60,051 nt of DNA, from NCBI GenBank assembly GCA_031292015.1, contig JARLHY010000179.1, positions 1-60,051 on the forward strand. Direction: 5' to 3'. Origin of the DNA: Negativicutes bacterium (GTDB taxonomy: Bacteria > Bacillota_C > Negativicutes > Sporomusales_B > JARLHX01). Below are positions 7,538-16,178 of this stretch, one piece after another; the stretch's first letter is position 1; the number at the start of each line of letters is the position of its first letter. The notes under the pieces were generated by a model. That model saw only the letters and a program-made list of their open reading frames with translations. It had not been told where the DNA came from and ran no database searches. The translations under genes and the position numbers were made by a program.

Positions 7538-9217
7538 TTAGATAAACTCTTTGACGCAATCGACGGCAGGTCCCATCGAGCAGTCGGTGTTCTTTTCACA
7601 GACGATGTCGATGACATACGGCTTCTTGGACTTGGCTGCTCTTTCCAGAGCGCCCTTGATGTCGCCGGGTTTTGTCACCCTTTCGCCCGCGCCGCCGAAG
7701 CCTTCAGCAACCTTCATATAGTCCATGACGCCTTGGTTGACTTCAAGCGCCACTTCATACTCATAACCAAAGGCGTACTTCTGATTTTGCCGGATCAGGC
7801 TGAGATAAGCGTTGTTGACAATCACGACGATGACCGGAATATCATAGGCGGCCGCGACAGCCAGTTCCTCCACCAGGAAGGTGAAACCGAAGTCGCCCAT
7901 CACCGCAACGGCGTGCTTATCCGGAACGGCGACCTTGGCCCCAAAGGCGGCGGGGATATCAAAGCCCAGGGTACCGGCGCCTCCGGAAGGCAGGTACAGG
8001 CGAGGCTTGCTGACGTCCTGAAGCTGTCCGGACCAGATCTGGTTCAGACCACAGCCGGTAGTGAACATGGCGTTATCCTTGAAGAATTTGTTGAGTTCTT
8101 CGTATACCCGGTGCGGCTTGATGGGTACAGCGTCGTAATCGGTTTTGCGTTTTAGCTCGGCTTTCAGCGCAGGCAGAGCCTTGATGCGGGCATCATCTTT
8201 CTTCTTGCCCTCTTTCGCCGCGACTTTGATGAGGGCTTCCAGGGCGTACTTGGCATCAGCAACGATCCCCAGGTCAGGCTGGAATATTTTGCCGATCTCG
8301 CTGGGCTCAACATTGATATGGATAAACTTTCTGTTTCCTTTGTAAACGCTGATGTTGCCGGTATGCCTGTCGGTGAAGCGGCAGCCGATACCGAGGATGA
8401 GGTCGGAATCGACGAATACTTTGTTGCCGATGGGCTGACCGACCTGGATGCCGGCATGCCCTGCATCTAGCGGATGATTTGTCGGGATGCCGCCTTTGGC
8501 CATATAGGTCGTGATGACCGGAAGGTTCATCATTTCGGCGAACTTCACACACAGATCGGTGGCCTCAGCCAGGATAACCCCGCCGCCCATGATGAGGGTC
8601 GGGTTCTTGGCTTCGTTGATCATGGCGATGGCTTTTTTGATGTCAGCTTCCGCCGGGCGCGGGTTTTCCCACTTCAGCGGTGCATAGGCGTCAGCATCGA
8701 ACTCGATCTCGGCCAGTTGCACGTCAAGTGGCAGGTCGAGCAGTACCGGGCCGGGCTTGCCTGATTTTGCCTGTTTGAACGCGGTCTGGAAGGTTTCCAC
8801 CGCCTTGGCGGCGTCGGTGATGCAGTAGGTGGCCTTGGCGATAGGTTCGCAGATTTTGGCGATATCGACGCACTGGAAAGCGTCTTTGCCAAGCTGGGCG
8901 GTAACCGCCTGGCCAGTGATGGCGATCAGCGGAATCGAATCAATATTCGCGGTGTAGATGCCTGTGACGAAATTTGTGGCCCCGGGACCGGAGGTGCAAA
9001 TCGCCATAGCCATTTTGCCGCTGGCCCTGAAATATGCGTCAGCAGCGTGGACAGCAGCTTCCTCGTGCCGCACGATATAATGCTTGATCTTCGAATTGGC
9101 CAGATACTTGTAAACTCCGTTTATACCTGCACCGGGAATCCCGAAGGCATCAGTAATGCCCTCTTTCTCCAAAATCCTGACAATGGCTTCTGATACACTC
9201 ATTTTCACTTTAGCCAT
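7538..9217 (-). CDS. gcl: Glyoxylate carboligase-like thiamine-diphosphate enzyme
   Basis: A 559-residue member of the acetolactate synthase superfamily. It has the FGIPGAGING start, TSGPGATN, a central FAD/nucleotide-type domain, and the ThDP-binding region GDFGFTFLVEELAVAA...NNAYLSLIRQ. The RKTDYDAVPIKPHRVYEE block and the C-terminal CSMGPAVDCVKEF match glyoxylate carboligase, which condenses two glyoxylates to tartronate semialdehyde and CO2. Unlike the E. coli enzyme, which has Val at the cofactor-activating position, this protein keeps Glu (E52 in RHEEAA). Strong ribosome site AAGGAGG. Neighbouring garR supports the assignment; an acetolactate-type or mixed carboligase is the alternative. 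Confidence 0.82.
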   Translation of the reverse strand: MAKVKMSVSEAIVRILEKEGITDAFGIPGAGINGVYKYLANSKIKHYIVRHEEAAVHAADAYFRASGKMAMAICTSGPGATNFVTGIYTANIDSIPLIAITGQAVTAQLGKDAFQCVDIAKICEPIAKATYCITDAAKAVETFQTAFKQAKSGKPGPVLLDLPLDVQLAEIEFDADAYAPLKWENPRPAEADIKKAIAMINEAKNPTLIMGGGVILAEATDLCVKFAEMMNLPVITTYMAKGGIPTNHPLDAGHAGIQVGQPIGNKVFVDSDLILGIGCRFTDRHTGNISVYKGNRKFIHINVEPSEIGKIFQPDLGIVADAKYALEALIKVAAKEGKKKDDARIKALPALKAELKRKTDYDAVPIKPHRVYEELNKFFKDNAMFTTGCGLNQIWSGQLQDVSKPRLYLPSGGAGTLGFDIPAAFGAKVAVPDKHAVAVMGDFGFTFLVEELAVAAAYDIPVIVVIVNNAYLSLIRQNQKYAFGYEYEVALEVNQGVMDYMKVAEGFGGAGERVTKPGDIKGALERAAKSKKPYVIDIVCEKNTDCSMGPAVDCVKEFI

Positions 9218-9478
9218 ATTCCATTCCTCCTTAAATAATTTAGATTAACAGTCGAACCCTTTGAAACTCGGTCAACCGATGTTTCCAGCTGAGTACAGTC
9301 AAGCCTCCCTTAATATATAGTATATCCCAGTCAGTCCAACAGGTAAAATTCAATTTCAGAATATTCAATATGCCAAATAACTATAGTTGCCCTGTAAAAA
9401 TCGGATTGCCGGGCATCAGAAACCCGGCCCGCGCCCCAGACGAGGCAAAAAGACGATCAGCCCCTGGAGCACAGAGGT
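9218..9478 (-). promoter_or_regulatory. gcl upstream region with possible sigma-A promoter
   Basis: Non-coding region carrying the gcl leader. On the minus strand TTGGAC and TATATT are separated by 16 nt around 9315-9342, a moderate sigma-A match about 100 nt before the start. The assignment is weak. The rest shows nothing recognisable. Confidence 0.4.
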
Positions 9479-9525
9479 GAAAAAGCAAGTTGCCCTTATC
9501 AGAAAAAAATCTGATAAGGGCAACC
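9479..9525 (-). terminator. Intrinsic terminator after the Gfo/Idh/MocA gene
   Basis: A perfect 15-bp stem GTTGCCCTTATCAGA / TCTGATAAGGGCAAC with a 6-nt loop; on the minus strand it is followed by TTGCTTTTTC. An outer GAGCACAG/CTGTGCTC pairing flanks it. It separates the upstream half of the locus (9.6-22 kb) from gcl-garR, which implies a separate promoter for gcl. Confidence 0.85.
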
Positions 9526-9612
9526 GATCAGCTGTGCTCTGGTTGCGGACTTGTTAAAAAACCGTTCTTTCACCGAAGCAGGCACTGCGCAATGGGCTTT
9601 GCATCCTCCCGC

Positions 9613-10644
9613 TCAGGTTGACGCCAGCGCCACTTTTTGGCCCCTGCGGGCCGATTCATAGATCCCAAGCACGATCTCCAGCGACTTCAGGCCTTCTTCA
9701 CCGGTGACCGACGGTTCCCTGCCTGTGGCGACGGCCTGGAGAATGTCTGTCAGCTGAGCCTTGTGGTTTACAGTGGAGATGGCCGGAGAATTGACGTCAC
9801 CGTAAGATATTTTCGCGGCATCGACAAAGTCTTCTTCCCGGCAGCCTTCGACCTTCCATTCCCTGACCAGCCCGCCTTCCAGAACAAAGGAGCCTTTGCT
9901 GCCATGAATCTCGATCCGCTCCTTATAGCCGGGCTTTATGGCTGTGGATCCTTCGATCACTCCCACCGCCCCATTGCGGTATTCCACCGTCGCGACCCCC
10001 AAGTCTTCGGTATCGATGCTGTGGAGCGACGTCCGAATCAGCCCGGATACGCTTTGGACGCCGCCCATAAACCATTGCAGCAGGTCGATGGTGTGAATGG
10101 CCTGGGTAATAAGCGCCCCGCCTCCCTCGACCGTCCAGGTGCCCCGCCAGGCATTGCTGCGATAGTACTCCGGCGAGCGGTACCATTTGACATAAGCGTC
10201 CCCAAGAATCAGCTTCCCGAGCAGTCCTGCCAGCAGCGCGGCCTTCACTCTCTGCGCCGCGGGAGTGAACCGGTTCTGGAGGATGACCGCCAAGGTGAGC
10301 TGCTTGGCCCGGTAGGTGCCGATAAGTCGCCGGGCCTTTGCAACGTCGATATCCAGCGGTTTCTCCACAATCAGATGCTTCCCTGCCGCTGCGGCCTCCA
10401 GGCCAAAATCGACATGAAGCCCCGGCGGCAGGCAAAGACTGACGACACCGGCCGCCGGATCGGCCAGAGCCTCCTCATAAGACCGGTAGGCACGAACACC
10501 GTACTTCGCGGCAAAGCTGGCTGCAGCCTCAGGATTCCGGCTCCATACCCCCGCTATCTTGGCTCCGGGAATCTCCTGAAGAGCCGCGGCATGGATGTTG
10601 GCCACCATTCCGGCTCCAATAAGAGCGACACCGGCATAGGTCAT
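9613..10644 (-). CDS. Gfo/Idh/MocA-family NAD(P)-dependent oxidoreductase
   Basis: A 343-residue protein with an N-terminal Rossmann domain (GAGMVANIHAAAL), the EKPLDIDVAKA motif whose Lys is catalytic in this family (about residue 95), and the C-terminal substrate domain with GGGALITQAIHTIDL. Members oxidise or reduce hydroxyl groups on sugars, inositols and sugar acids. It follows the M24 gene by 14 nt, so they are co-transcribed. The substrate is not predictable from sequence; a polyol or sugar-acid step fits the locus. Confidence 0.82.
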   Translation of the reverse strand: MTYAGVALIGAGMVANIHAAALQEIPGAKIAGVWSRNPEAAASFAAKYGVRAYRSYEEALADPAAGVVSLCLPPGLHVDFGLEAAAAGKHLIVEKPLDIDVAKARRLIGTYRAKQLTLAVILQNRFTPAAQRVKAALLAGLLGKLILGDAYVKWYRSPEYYRSNAWRGTWTVEGGGALITQAIHTIDLLQWFMGGVQSVSGLIRTSLHSIDTEDLGVATVEYRNGAVGVIEGSTAIKPGYKERIEIHGSKGSFVLEGGLVREWKVEGCREEDFVDAAKISYGDVNSPAISTVNHKAQLTDILQAVATGREPSVTGEEGLKSLEIVLGIYESARRGQKVALAST

Positions 10645-10658
10645 GTCCTCTTCCTCCT

Positions 10659-11768
10659 TCAGTCCAGGATCAATAGTCCCGGTTTGACGATCCGCGTCCC
10701 GCCGACCTCGGTCACGATTTTGGGGTAAATGACAGGCTGGGTAATCATCAGGGGACCTTCGCCTGTGGCGATAAAACCGTCCTCGGTCTTGGTACCGGCG
10801 ATGGAAGGATTCCAGCAGATGGCCTGATCAGCCTGAATCCGTTCGGAAGTATCGGGGGTGACTCTGATATCCCGGGCATAATAGCCCATCGCTCCGCCCT
10901 GGTGGTGGAGCTGCCATTCGTTCTCATACCCCAGTTCCTTGTAAGCGGCCAGACCGGTTTGGAAAGCGTCCGCCCACGGGACCCCCGGCCTGGCGACCGC
11001 AATCATCCGGCATTCGATTTCGTTATTGTCGACAAACTGCTTGATCAGCTCCTGTGGAGGCCTGCCGAAATGCAGCAGCCGGGTGACGGTGGTGATCAGC
11101 CCCTTATAGCGCGCGTTGACACTGACCATGACATAACGCTTTACCATCTGCGCGGTAGGTATAGGATGCCTGAAGCGGTAGATGCGGTCGTCAGCCGCCA
11201 CCTGAAGGCCGGTGGGGTCGATCCTGTCCGGCCAAAGCTCACCCCCGATTCTGCCGGCAATCTCGCACTCCTTGTCCCCCGGTCTGATACCAAGCATGAT
11301 TTTCTCAATCGCCTGAGACAGCTTGTCGCCCAAAAACCGATACCGCTCAACTTCATTTTCGGTCAGACAGTAGCGCAGTTTCTTGATATCCCCGTCAATA
11401 TTCAGGCATGATCCGAATCCCGCATCGGCACCGACGCGGCTCAGGTCGGGTGTCACCTTGCGGATAAGCTCAGCCTCTTTGTCGGCGTACCATTCATAGT
11501 CAAGCAGCACAAATCCGAGTTCAGCCAGCCCCTCGTCCTCCATCATCCGGGCCGCCTCGATCCTGCTGGCCAGGACATAGCGGGCTTCCTTAGTGATGAG
11601 CAGCGAGGTAACGCCCATTTCGGTAGCTATCCCGACCATATTCAGCCCGCCGCCGGTAAACCAGGAGAAATTCGGCTGTTTTTTCAGCAATAAGGCGTCC
11701 AGACCTTTCTGCTCCAGCAGGTCCGCGACCCGCCGCTGCTTCAGCAGCACTTCCTCCAGCCTTTTCAT
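10659..11768 (-). CDS. M24-family (creatinase/aminopeptidase fold) protein lacking metal ligands
   Basis: A 369-residue protein with a creatinase-type N-terminal domain and a C-terminal pita-bread domain. The two Asp that bind metal in aminopeptidases are replaced: the segment VMVSVNARYKGLITTVTR has Ser and Thr (about residues 216 and 227) at those places. The first of the two C-terminal Glu ligands is Asn in CWNPSIAG, while TEDGF keeps the last Glu. A His pair is kept in QLHHQGGAMGYY. Metal-free members such as creatinase hydrolyse small C-N bonds by His catalysis, so a small-molecule hydrolase is more likely than a peptidase. ATG at 11768 chosen, 8 nt after GGAGG. Confidence 0.72.
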   Translation of the reverse strand: MKRLEEVLLKQRRVADLLEQKGLDALLLKKQPNFSWFTGGGLNMVGIATEMGVTSLLITKEARYVLASRIEAARMMEDEGLAELGFVLLDYEWYADKEAELIRKVTPDLSRVGADAGFGSCLNIDGDIKKLRYCLTENEVERYRFLGDKLSQAIEKIMLGIRPGDKECEIAGRIGGELWPDRIDPTGLQVAADDRIYRFRHPIPTAQMVKRYVMVSVNARYKGLITTVTRLLHFGRPPQELIKQFVDNNEIECRMIAVARPGVPWADAFQTGLAAYKELGYENEWQLHHQGGAMGYYARDIRVTPDTSERIQADQAICWNPSIAGTKTEDGFIATGEGPLMITQPVIYPKIVTEVGGTRIVKPGLLILD

Positions 11769-11789
11769 CACAGTTACCTCCTTTATTAC

Positions 11790-12902
11790 CTAGAAGCGGG
11801 ACTTGAACATATCATAGACAACTTCGGCCGACAGCGGCACATAGTTATTTTTCATCAACCGCTCCTGGGCCATGGCCGCCTGGGCAAACTCGCCCAGTTC
11901 CGCCTCTTGCACGCCGTATTCCCGCAGCCGCTTCAGGGGAATGATGTTGTTCAGCAAATCGGCCAGTGCCGTAACCGCGTCCTGAGCCTTGACCCCGAGG
12001 ATATCCGCCAGCAGGCCGCGCAGTTCCACAAACCGCCCGGTGGGATTCAGCTCTTCGTACTTGCTGAGAACCACACCCAAAAAGGCGTAATTCGACTCGC
12101 CATGAGCCACGTGGTATTTCCCGCCCAAGGGATAGGACATGGCATGGACCGCGCCGACGCCTGTGTTGCCGAAGGCTATGCCGGCAAAAGTACTTGCCAG
12201 GAGTACCCGTCGATAAAGCTCGTCGGCGATGGCGCCTTTCGCTGCGACAATTTCCTGGTAAGCGCCGATAATTTGCTGCATGGCTTTAATCGCATGGAGT
12301 TCGGTCATCTGATTGGATCGCGGCGCCACAAAGGACTCCACTGCGTGGATCAGCGCGTCGATGGAACTGAAAGCAAAGAACTTGTAAGGTATTCCTTTGA
12401 GAAAAGCAGGCACCAGCACGGCCTTGTCAGGAAATATTTCCGGGCCGACGATTCCCTTCTTTACATGGGCCGTAGTGTCTTCGAGAATCGCGATGTTGGT
12501 CACTTCGCTGCCTGTGCCGCAGGTGGTCGGGACCGCGATAAGCTCATGGCCTTTTTTTAGAGCCAGCCGTCCGTACAGGACGTCGAGGATATCGGTGACG
12601 CCGGCAACCGAGAGGGCTTTGCCCACATCGATGACAGTGCCTCCGCCAATGGCGAAAATCCGCTGAAACTCCTGGTCGTGGACATCTTTCAGAATGGTAT
12701 TGATCATTTTGTCGCTCGGCTCGCCGGCCCCGTAATTTTCCTGATAGACAACCCGGGACTTGAGACCGAAGGACGCCAGATGAGTGTCATAAATCACCGC
12801 ATTGGTGATGATCAGGTCTTTTTCCGATGGCAAAAGCGTGCTGACGAACTCTTCCGCCCCGTCCAGGATCATCAGCTCAGTGGCTAATTTGAAGTTTTCC
12901 AT
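11790..12902 (-). CDS. Iron-containing alcohol dehydrogenase, 4-hydroxybutyrate dehydrogenase-like
   Basis: A 370-residue group III alcohol dehydrogenase. The cofactor motif GGGTVIDVGKAL is followed by VPTTCGTGSEVTN and the metal-binding segments SSIDALIHAVES and HAMSYPLGGKYHVAHGE. The overall pattern, including FQRIFAIGGGTVID and GNTGVGAVHA, resembles clostridial 4-hydroxybutyrate dehydrogenase, which interconverts succinate semialdehyde and 4-hydroxybutyrate with NAD. Substrate in this locus may be another short omega-hydroxy acid or aldehyde. Clear GGAGG site. The next gene downstream (M24) starts 21 nt after its stop. Confidence 0.82.
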   Translation of the reverse strand: MENFKLATELMILDGAEEFVSTLLPSEKDLIITNAVIYDTHLASFGLKSRVVYQENYGAGEPSDKMINTILKDVHDQEFQRIFAIGGGTVIDVGKALSVAGVTDILDVLYGRLALKKGHELIAVPTTCGTGSEVTNIAILEDTTAHVKKGIVGPEIFPDKAVLVPAFLKGIPYKFFAFSSIDALIHAVESFVAPRSNQMTELHAIKAMQQIIGAYQEIVAAKGAIADELYRRVLLASTFAGIAFGNTGVGAVHAMSYPLGGKYHVAHGESNYAFLGVVLSKYEELNPTGRFVELRGLLADILGVKAQDAVTALADLLNNIIPLKRLREYGVQEAELGEFAQAAMAQERLMKNNYVPLSAEVVYDMFKSRF

Positions 12903-12930
12903 ATAAATACCTCCGCCTAACTTTTTCTGC

Positions 12931-14103
12931 CTAGCATATTGACGTCAATATCTGCTTGATGTCGTCAACAGTCGGTGTCCGCGGGTTTACCAGCGTTGAC
13001 CCGGCGCCGACAGCGTCTTGGGCGAGAAAATCAATCTTTGTCCGATACGCTTCGCCGCTGATGCCAAACGCGGTGATCTTGGCCGGAAAGGCTATCGCCT
13101 GTTTCAGGCCGGCGATCTTATCCATCAGCGCCTGGAACATCGCCTCGTCCGTTCCTGGGGCGACACCCAGGCAGACGGCAATTTCCCTGTAGCCATCACG
13201 GCAAAAAGCAAAGTTGAACTTCATCACCGCGTCCAGCACCAGGGCCACCGCCACACCGTGGGCAACGCCGAACGCGCCCAGCGGATTTCCGATTCCGTGA
13301 GCCAAACCGGTGCCCCGGTTGGCAATGGCAATGCCGGCCATCATCGACGCATACTGCAGCTTGGCCCGGGCTTCGACATTTGCGCCGTCTTTATAGACGA
13401 TAGGCAAATTTTCGACAATCGTCCGGATTGCTTCCAGGGTATATAGGTCGGAAAAAATATTTTTGGGCTTTTTCGACGTATAGGCTTCAATAGCATGGAC
13501 AAGGGCGTCCAAGCCGGTATTCGCGGTGACTTCCGGCGACATGCTGATAGTGAAGGCTGGGTCAAGGATGACGACATCCGGAATGGTCTGGTAATCGGCG
13601 ACCGAATTCTTGATATAGGGAACTTCGTCGTTGCCGGTCTTGACAAAGACCATATTGAACGGCGTTACCTCCGAGCCCGTCCCGCTGGTGGTGGGAATAG
13701 CCACCATGCTTGCCTTACGCTCAAGGCTGGGGAGATTGAAACGCCGGAACAGGGCCTCGTCGCTGATGTCAGGAAACTCGTATATGACTTTCATGATCTT
13801 GGCGGCATCGAGGGTGGAGCCGCCGCCCACCGCAAAGATATGATCAGGGGCGAACTGCTCCATGATCTTGGCCGATTCCCGGACATAATCAAGCGTGGGC
13901 TCCCGCCCTTCGCTGAATATCTTGGTTACAGCAAACCCCGCCTCTTTCAGGTAGCTTTCCAGCGTCGCGGCGACCGTGGGGTTGCGTTTGGCGAAAGCTC
14001 CCGACATTACGATGAAGGCCCGCTCACCTTTAAGGGTCTTGACATGCTCCAGCGCCCCCGCGCCGCTTACCAGCTTCCGGGGAGAAGTCATCTCCATATA
14101 CAT
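12931..14103 (-). CDS. Iron-containing alcohol dehydrogenase
   Basis: A 390-residue group III alcohol dehydrogenase, distinct from its downstream neighbour. Visible are GGGSTLDAAKIMK, PTTSGTGSEVTPF, and the iron ligands in GLDALVHAIEAY and HGIGNPLGAFGVAHG. ATG at 14103 is preferred because GAGGTG lies 8 nt upstream; the 23 codons before it are unlike the family N-terminus. Members oxidise primary alcohols, 1,3-propanediol, lactaldehyde or glycolaldehyde. It ends 28 nt before the 4-hydroxybutyrate dehydrogenase-like gene, so the two are one transcript. Substrate unknown. Confidence 0.85.
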   Translation of the reverse strand: MYMEMTSPRKLVSGAGALEHVKTLKGERAFIVMSGAFAKRNPTVAATLESYLKEAGFAVTKIFSEGREPTLDYVRESAKIMEQFAPDHIFAVGGGSTLDAAKIMKVIYEFPDISDEALFRRFNLPSLERKASMVAIPTTSGTGSEVTPFNMVFVKTGNDEVPYIKNSVADYQTIPDVVILDPAFTISMSPEVTANTGLDALVHAIEAYTSKKPKNIFSDLYTLEAIRTIVENLPIVYKDGANVEARAKLQYASMMAGIAIANRGTGLAHGIGNPLGAFGVAHGVAVALVLDAVMKFNFAFCRDGYREIAVCLGVAPGTDEAMFQALMDKIAGLKQAIAFPAKITAFGISGEAYRTKIDFLAQDAVGAGSTLVNPRTPTVDDIKQILTSIC

Positions 14104-14321
14104 ACCAGGCACCTCTTTTCGTTCATTTGAATCCTGCCCCGCCTGAGGCAGTCCATTTCGGGCAAAAAACAAAGGCTGTTACAAGATACACGCAAGCTCC
14201 AGTGCCGACCCTTCTGCAGTCACTACCATTTAGCGGGTAAAGTGCTGCGAAGGCGGGCAGCATGCAGCTCGGCACCTAACAACAAGCCTCTGATGCAATA
14301 CTAAAAAGTTGGGATTAGTGA

Positions 14322-14669
14322 TCAGTCGATTTTCGGCGCCGGGGAAAGCGAACAGTATATCGCCATCGGCTCCTCGCCGTCATTTTTCTGTCCATGCAGC
14401 GCATTAGCCGGCACATACACACTAAGGTTTTTTTCGAGACGGATGGTCTGATCTTCCAGAACCATGGTTCCCTCACCACTGAGGATGAAATAAACCTCCT
14501 CGTATTCGTGCCGATGGGGTACAACCTCCTCGCCGGGATTCAAATAACACATGGAAGTACCGATATTCTTCGATCCGGTCGTTGCCGGGTTCACCAGTCT
14601 GAGCACATAGCCGCCGATTTTTCTGAACTCGATGCCTTCGCTGATTTTCATCGTCCGTTTTACTGTCAT
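14322..14669 (-). CDS. Small single-domain cupin (cupin B)
   Basis: A 115-residue cupin. Motif 1 is PHRHEYEEVYFILSGEG and motif 2 YVPANALHG, giving the usual His, His, Glu, His metal set. A good AAAGGAG site precedes the ATG. It lies 44 nt after livF and about 220 nt before the iron alcohol dehydrogenase pair. Residues 25-45 (LRLVNPATTGSKN...MCYL) are typical of cupins annotated as sugar-isomerase-like or oxalate-binding-like, but no function is proved. Confidence 0.8.
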   Translation of the reverse strand: MTVKRTMKISEGIEFRKIGGYVLRLVNPATTGSKNIGTSMCYLNPGEEVVPHRHEYEEVYFILSGEGTMVLEDQTIRLEKNLSVYVPANALHGQKNDGEEPMAIYCSLSPAPKID

Positions 14670-14713
14670 TGATTGTCTCTCCTTTTATTATGAAATTGAT
14701 TCGCTGGAATAAA

Positions 14714-15418
14714 TTAAATACCCAAATAGGCCTGTTTAAGTTCCTTGTTTTCCAGCAGTTCGTTGCCGGACCCCTGAAGAACAATGCTTCCTCGTTCGAT
14801 AACATAGCCATAATCCGACATCTGCAAGGTTTTGCAGACATTTTGTTCAACAATGAGTATTGATGTTCCCTGCTCCCGGATTTTATGGATCTGCTCAAAC
14901 ATTTCGTTGACAAGAATGGGAGCAAGTCCCCAGGACGGCTCGTCCATAATCAGCAGCGTGGGCAGGGCCATCAAAGCCCTGGCCATGGCCAGCATTTGCT
15001 GCTCACCGCCGCTTAATGTGCCTGCGTACTGGCTAATGCGCTCCTTGAGGCGCGGAAACAGCTCGAACATTTTCTCCATGCTTTCCTTGCGAACTGCCTT
15101 GGCCCGCTGGATACTTGAACCCACTTCAAGATTTTCGAGCACAGTTAAATGATTGAACAACTGCCGGCCTTCCGGCACCATCGATATACCCAGCTTGACG
15201 ATTTCGTGCGGAGAAAGACCGTCAATCCGCTGGTCGTTGAAATAAATCTCGCCGCTTTGGGGCTTGATCATCCCGCAGATAGTCTTAAGCAGAGTGGATT
15301 TGCCGACACCGTTGGCTCCGACGATGGAAATGATCTGCATTTTCTCGATATCCAGGGAAATTCCTGCGATTACCTCGATTTTGTCATATCCGGATCTCAC
15401 ATTCTTTAGAGTAAGCAG
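14714..15418 (-). CDS. livF: Branched-chain-type ABC transporter ATP-binding protein LivF
   Basis: A LivF-type ATPase with Walker A GANGVGKST, signature LSGGEQQMLAMARAL and Walker B LLIMDEPS. The best start is not ATG: a CTG at 15418-15416 lies 7 nt after GGAGG and gives the N-terminus MLTLKNVRSGYDKIEV, exactly where LivF proteins begin. The first conventional start, GTG at 15400, would remove six conserved residues and has no ribosome site. With the CTG start the gene overlaps livG by 13 nt. It energises uptake through LivM-LivH of the ligand captured by the lipoprotein at 18.2-19.5 kb. Confidence 0.88.
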   Translation of the reverse strand: MLTLKNVRSGYDKIEVIAGISLDIEKMQIISIVGANGVGKSTLLKTICGMIKPQSGEIYFNDQRIDGLSPHEIVKLGISMVPEGRQLFNHLTVLENLEVGSSIQRAKAVRKESMEKMFELFPRLKERISQYAGTLSGGEQQMLAMARALMALPTLLIMDEPSWGLAPILVNEMFEQIHKIREQGTSILIVEQNVCKTLQMSDYGYVIERGSIVLQGSGNELLENKELKQAYLGI

Positions 15419-16134
15419 GCGTATTCCTCCCCCAGATAAGCGCTTATCGCTCTTTTATCGTTGGATACCTCTTCAGGGGTACCTTCTACCAGCTTTTCCC
15501 CGCGGTTGAGTACAATGACCCGGTCGCACAAGGACATGATTGTTTTCATGTCGTGTTCAATGACAATAATAGTAATCCCGAGTTTTCGGAGTCGGAAAAG
15601 CAGATCGACTATCTCCAATTTTTCGGAAGGGTTGCATCCTGCCATGACCTCATCGAGGAGCAACAGCTTCGGATCGGTGGCCAGAGCCCGGGCCACTTCA
15701 AGCTTCTTCCTGTCAACGGTCGTCAGATTGTGCGCACTCTGTTCCTTGGAACCGGCAAACTTAAACAATTCGTACATCTCGTCGGCTTTTCGTCGCGCGG
15801 TCGCTTCGTCGGCAGTCCGGTGGAAAGCACCGACCATTATGTTTTCCAGCAAAGTCATATCGCCGAAAGGTTTTGTCACCTGGAAGGTTCTGGCTATTCC
15901 CAGGTTGCATATTTGATGGGGCACCAGATTGGTAATATTCTGTTCCCGGAAAAAGATTTCGCCTTCACTCGGGTTCAGATAACACGCGATCATGTTGAAT
16001 ACCGTTGTTTTTCCCGCCCCATTCGGCCCGATAAGCCCGACAATCTCGTTCTCTTCCACCTCCATGTCAAACTTGGACACGGCTACGAGGCCGCCAAATT
16101 TCTTGGTCAGTCCTCTCACCTTGATGATAGACAA
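15406..16134 (-). CDS. livG: Branched-chain-type ABC transporter ATP-binding protein LivG
   Basis: ATPase with Walker A GPNGAGKTT, the LivG-specific NLGIARTFQ segment, Walker B LLLLDEVMAG and H-loop IEHDM. The ABC signature is degenerate, LTTVDRKKLEVARAL instead of LSxGQ, as is common in LivG. A TTG at 16134 is chosen since a near-perfect anti-16S site GGAGGTGAT precedes it by about 5-8 nt, giving MSIIKVRGLTKKFGG; an ATG 13 codons earlier adds a Gly-rich tail unlike the family. It follows livM by 44 nt and overlaps livF. Confidence 0.9.
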   Translation of the reverse strand: MSIIKVRGLTKKFGGLVAVSKFDMEVEENEIVGLIGPNGAGKTTVFNMIACYLNPSEGEIFFREQNITNLVPHQICNLGIARTFQVTKPFGDMTLLENIMVGAFHRTADEATARRKADEMYELFKFAGSKEQSAHNLTTVDRKKLEVARALATDPKLLLLDEVMAGCNPSEKLEIVDLLFRLRKLGITIIVIEHDMKTIMSLCDRVIVLNRGEKLVEGTPEEVSNDKRAISAYLGEEYACLL

Positions 16135-16178
16135 ATCATCACCTCCACCGCTGCCTGCAATTTTTATTTCCATGCTTG

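Noticed and set aside
5855..8155. 766-codon open frame on the plus strand
   Set aside because: It runs antisense through cupin A, garR and gcl, has no ribosome site, and its translation is His/Gln/Arg-rich noise typical of the opposite strand of GC-rich genes.
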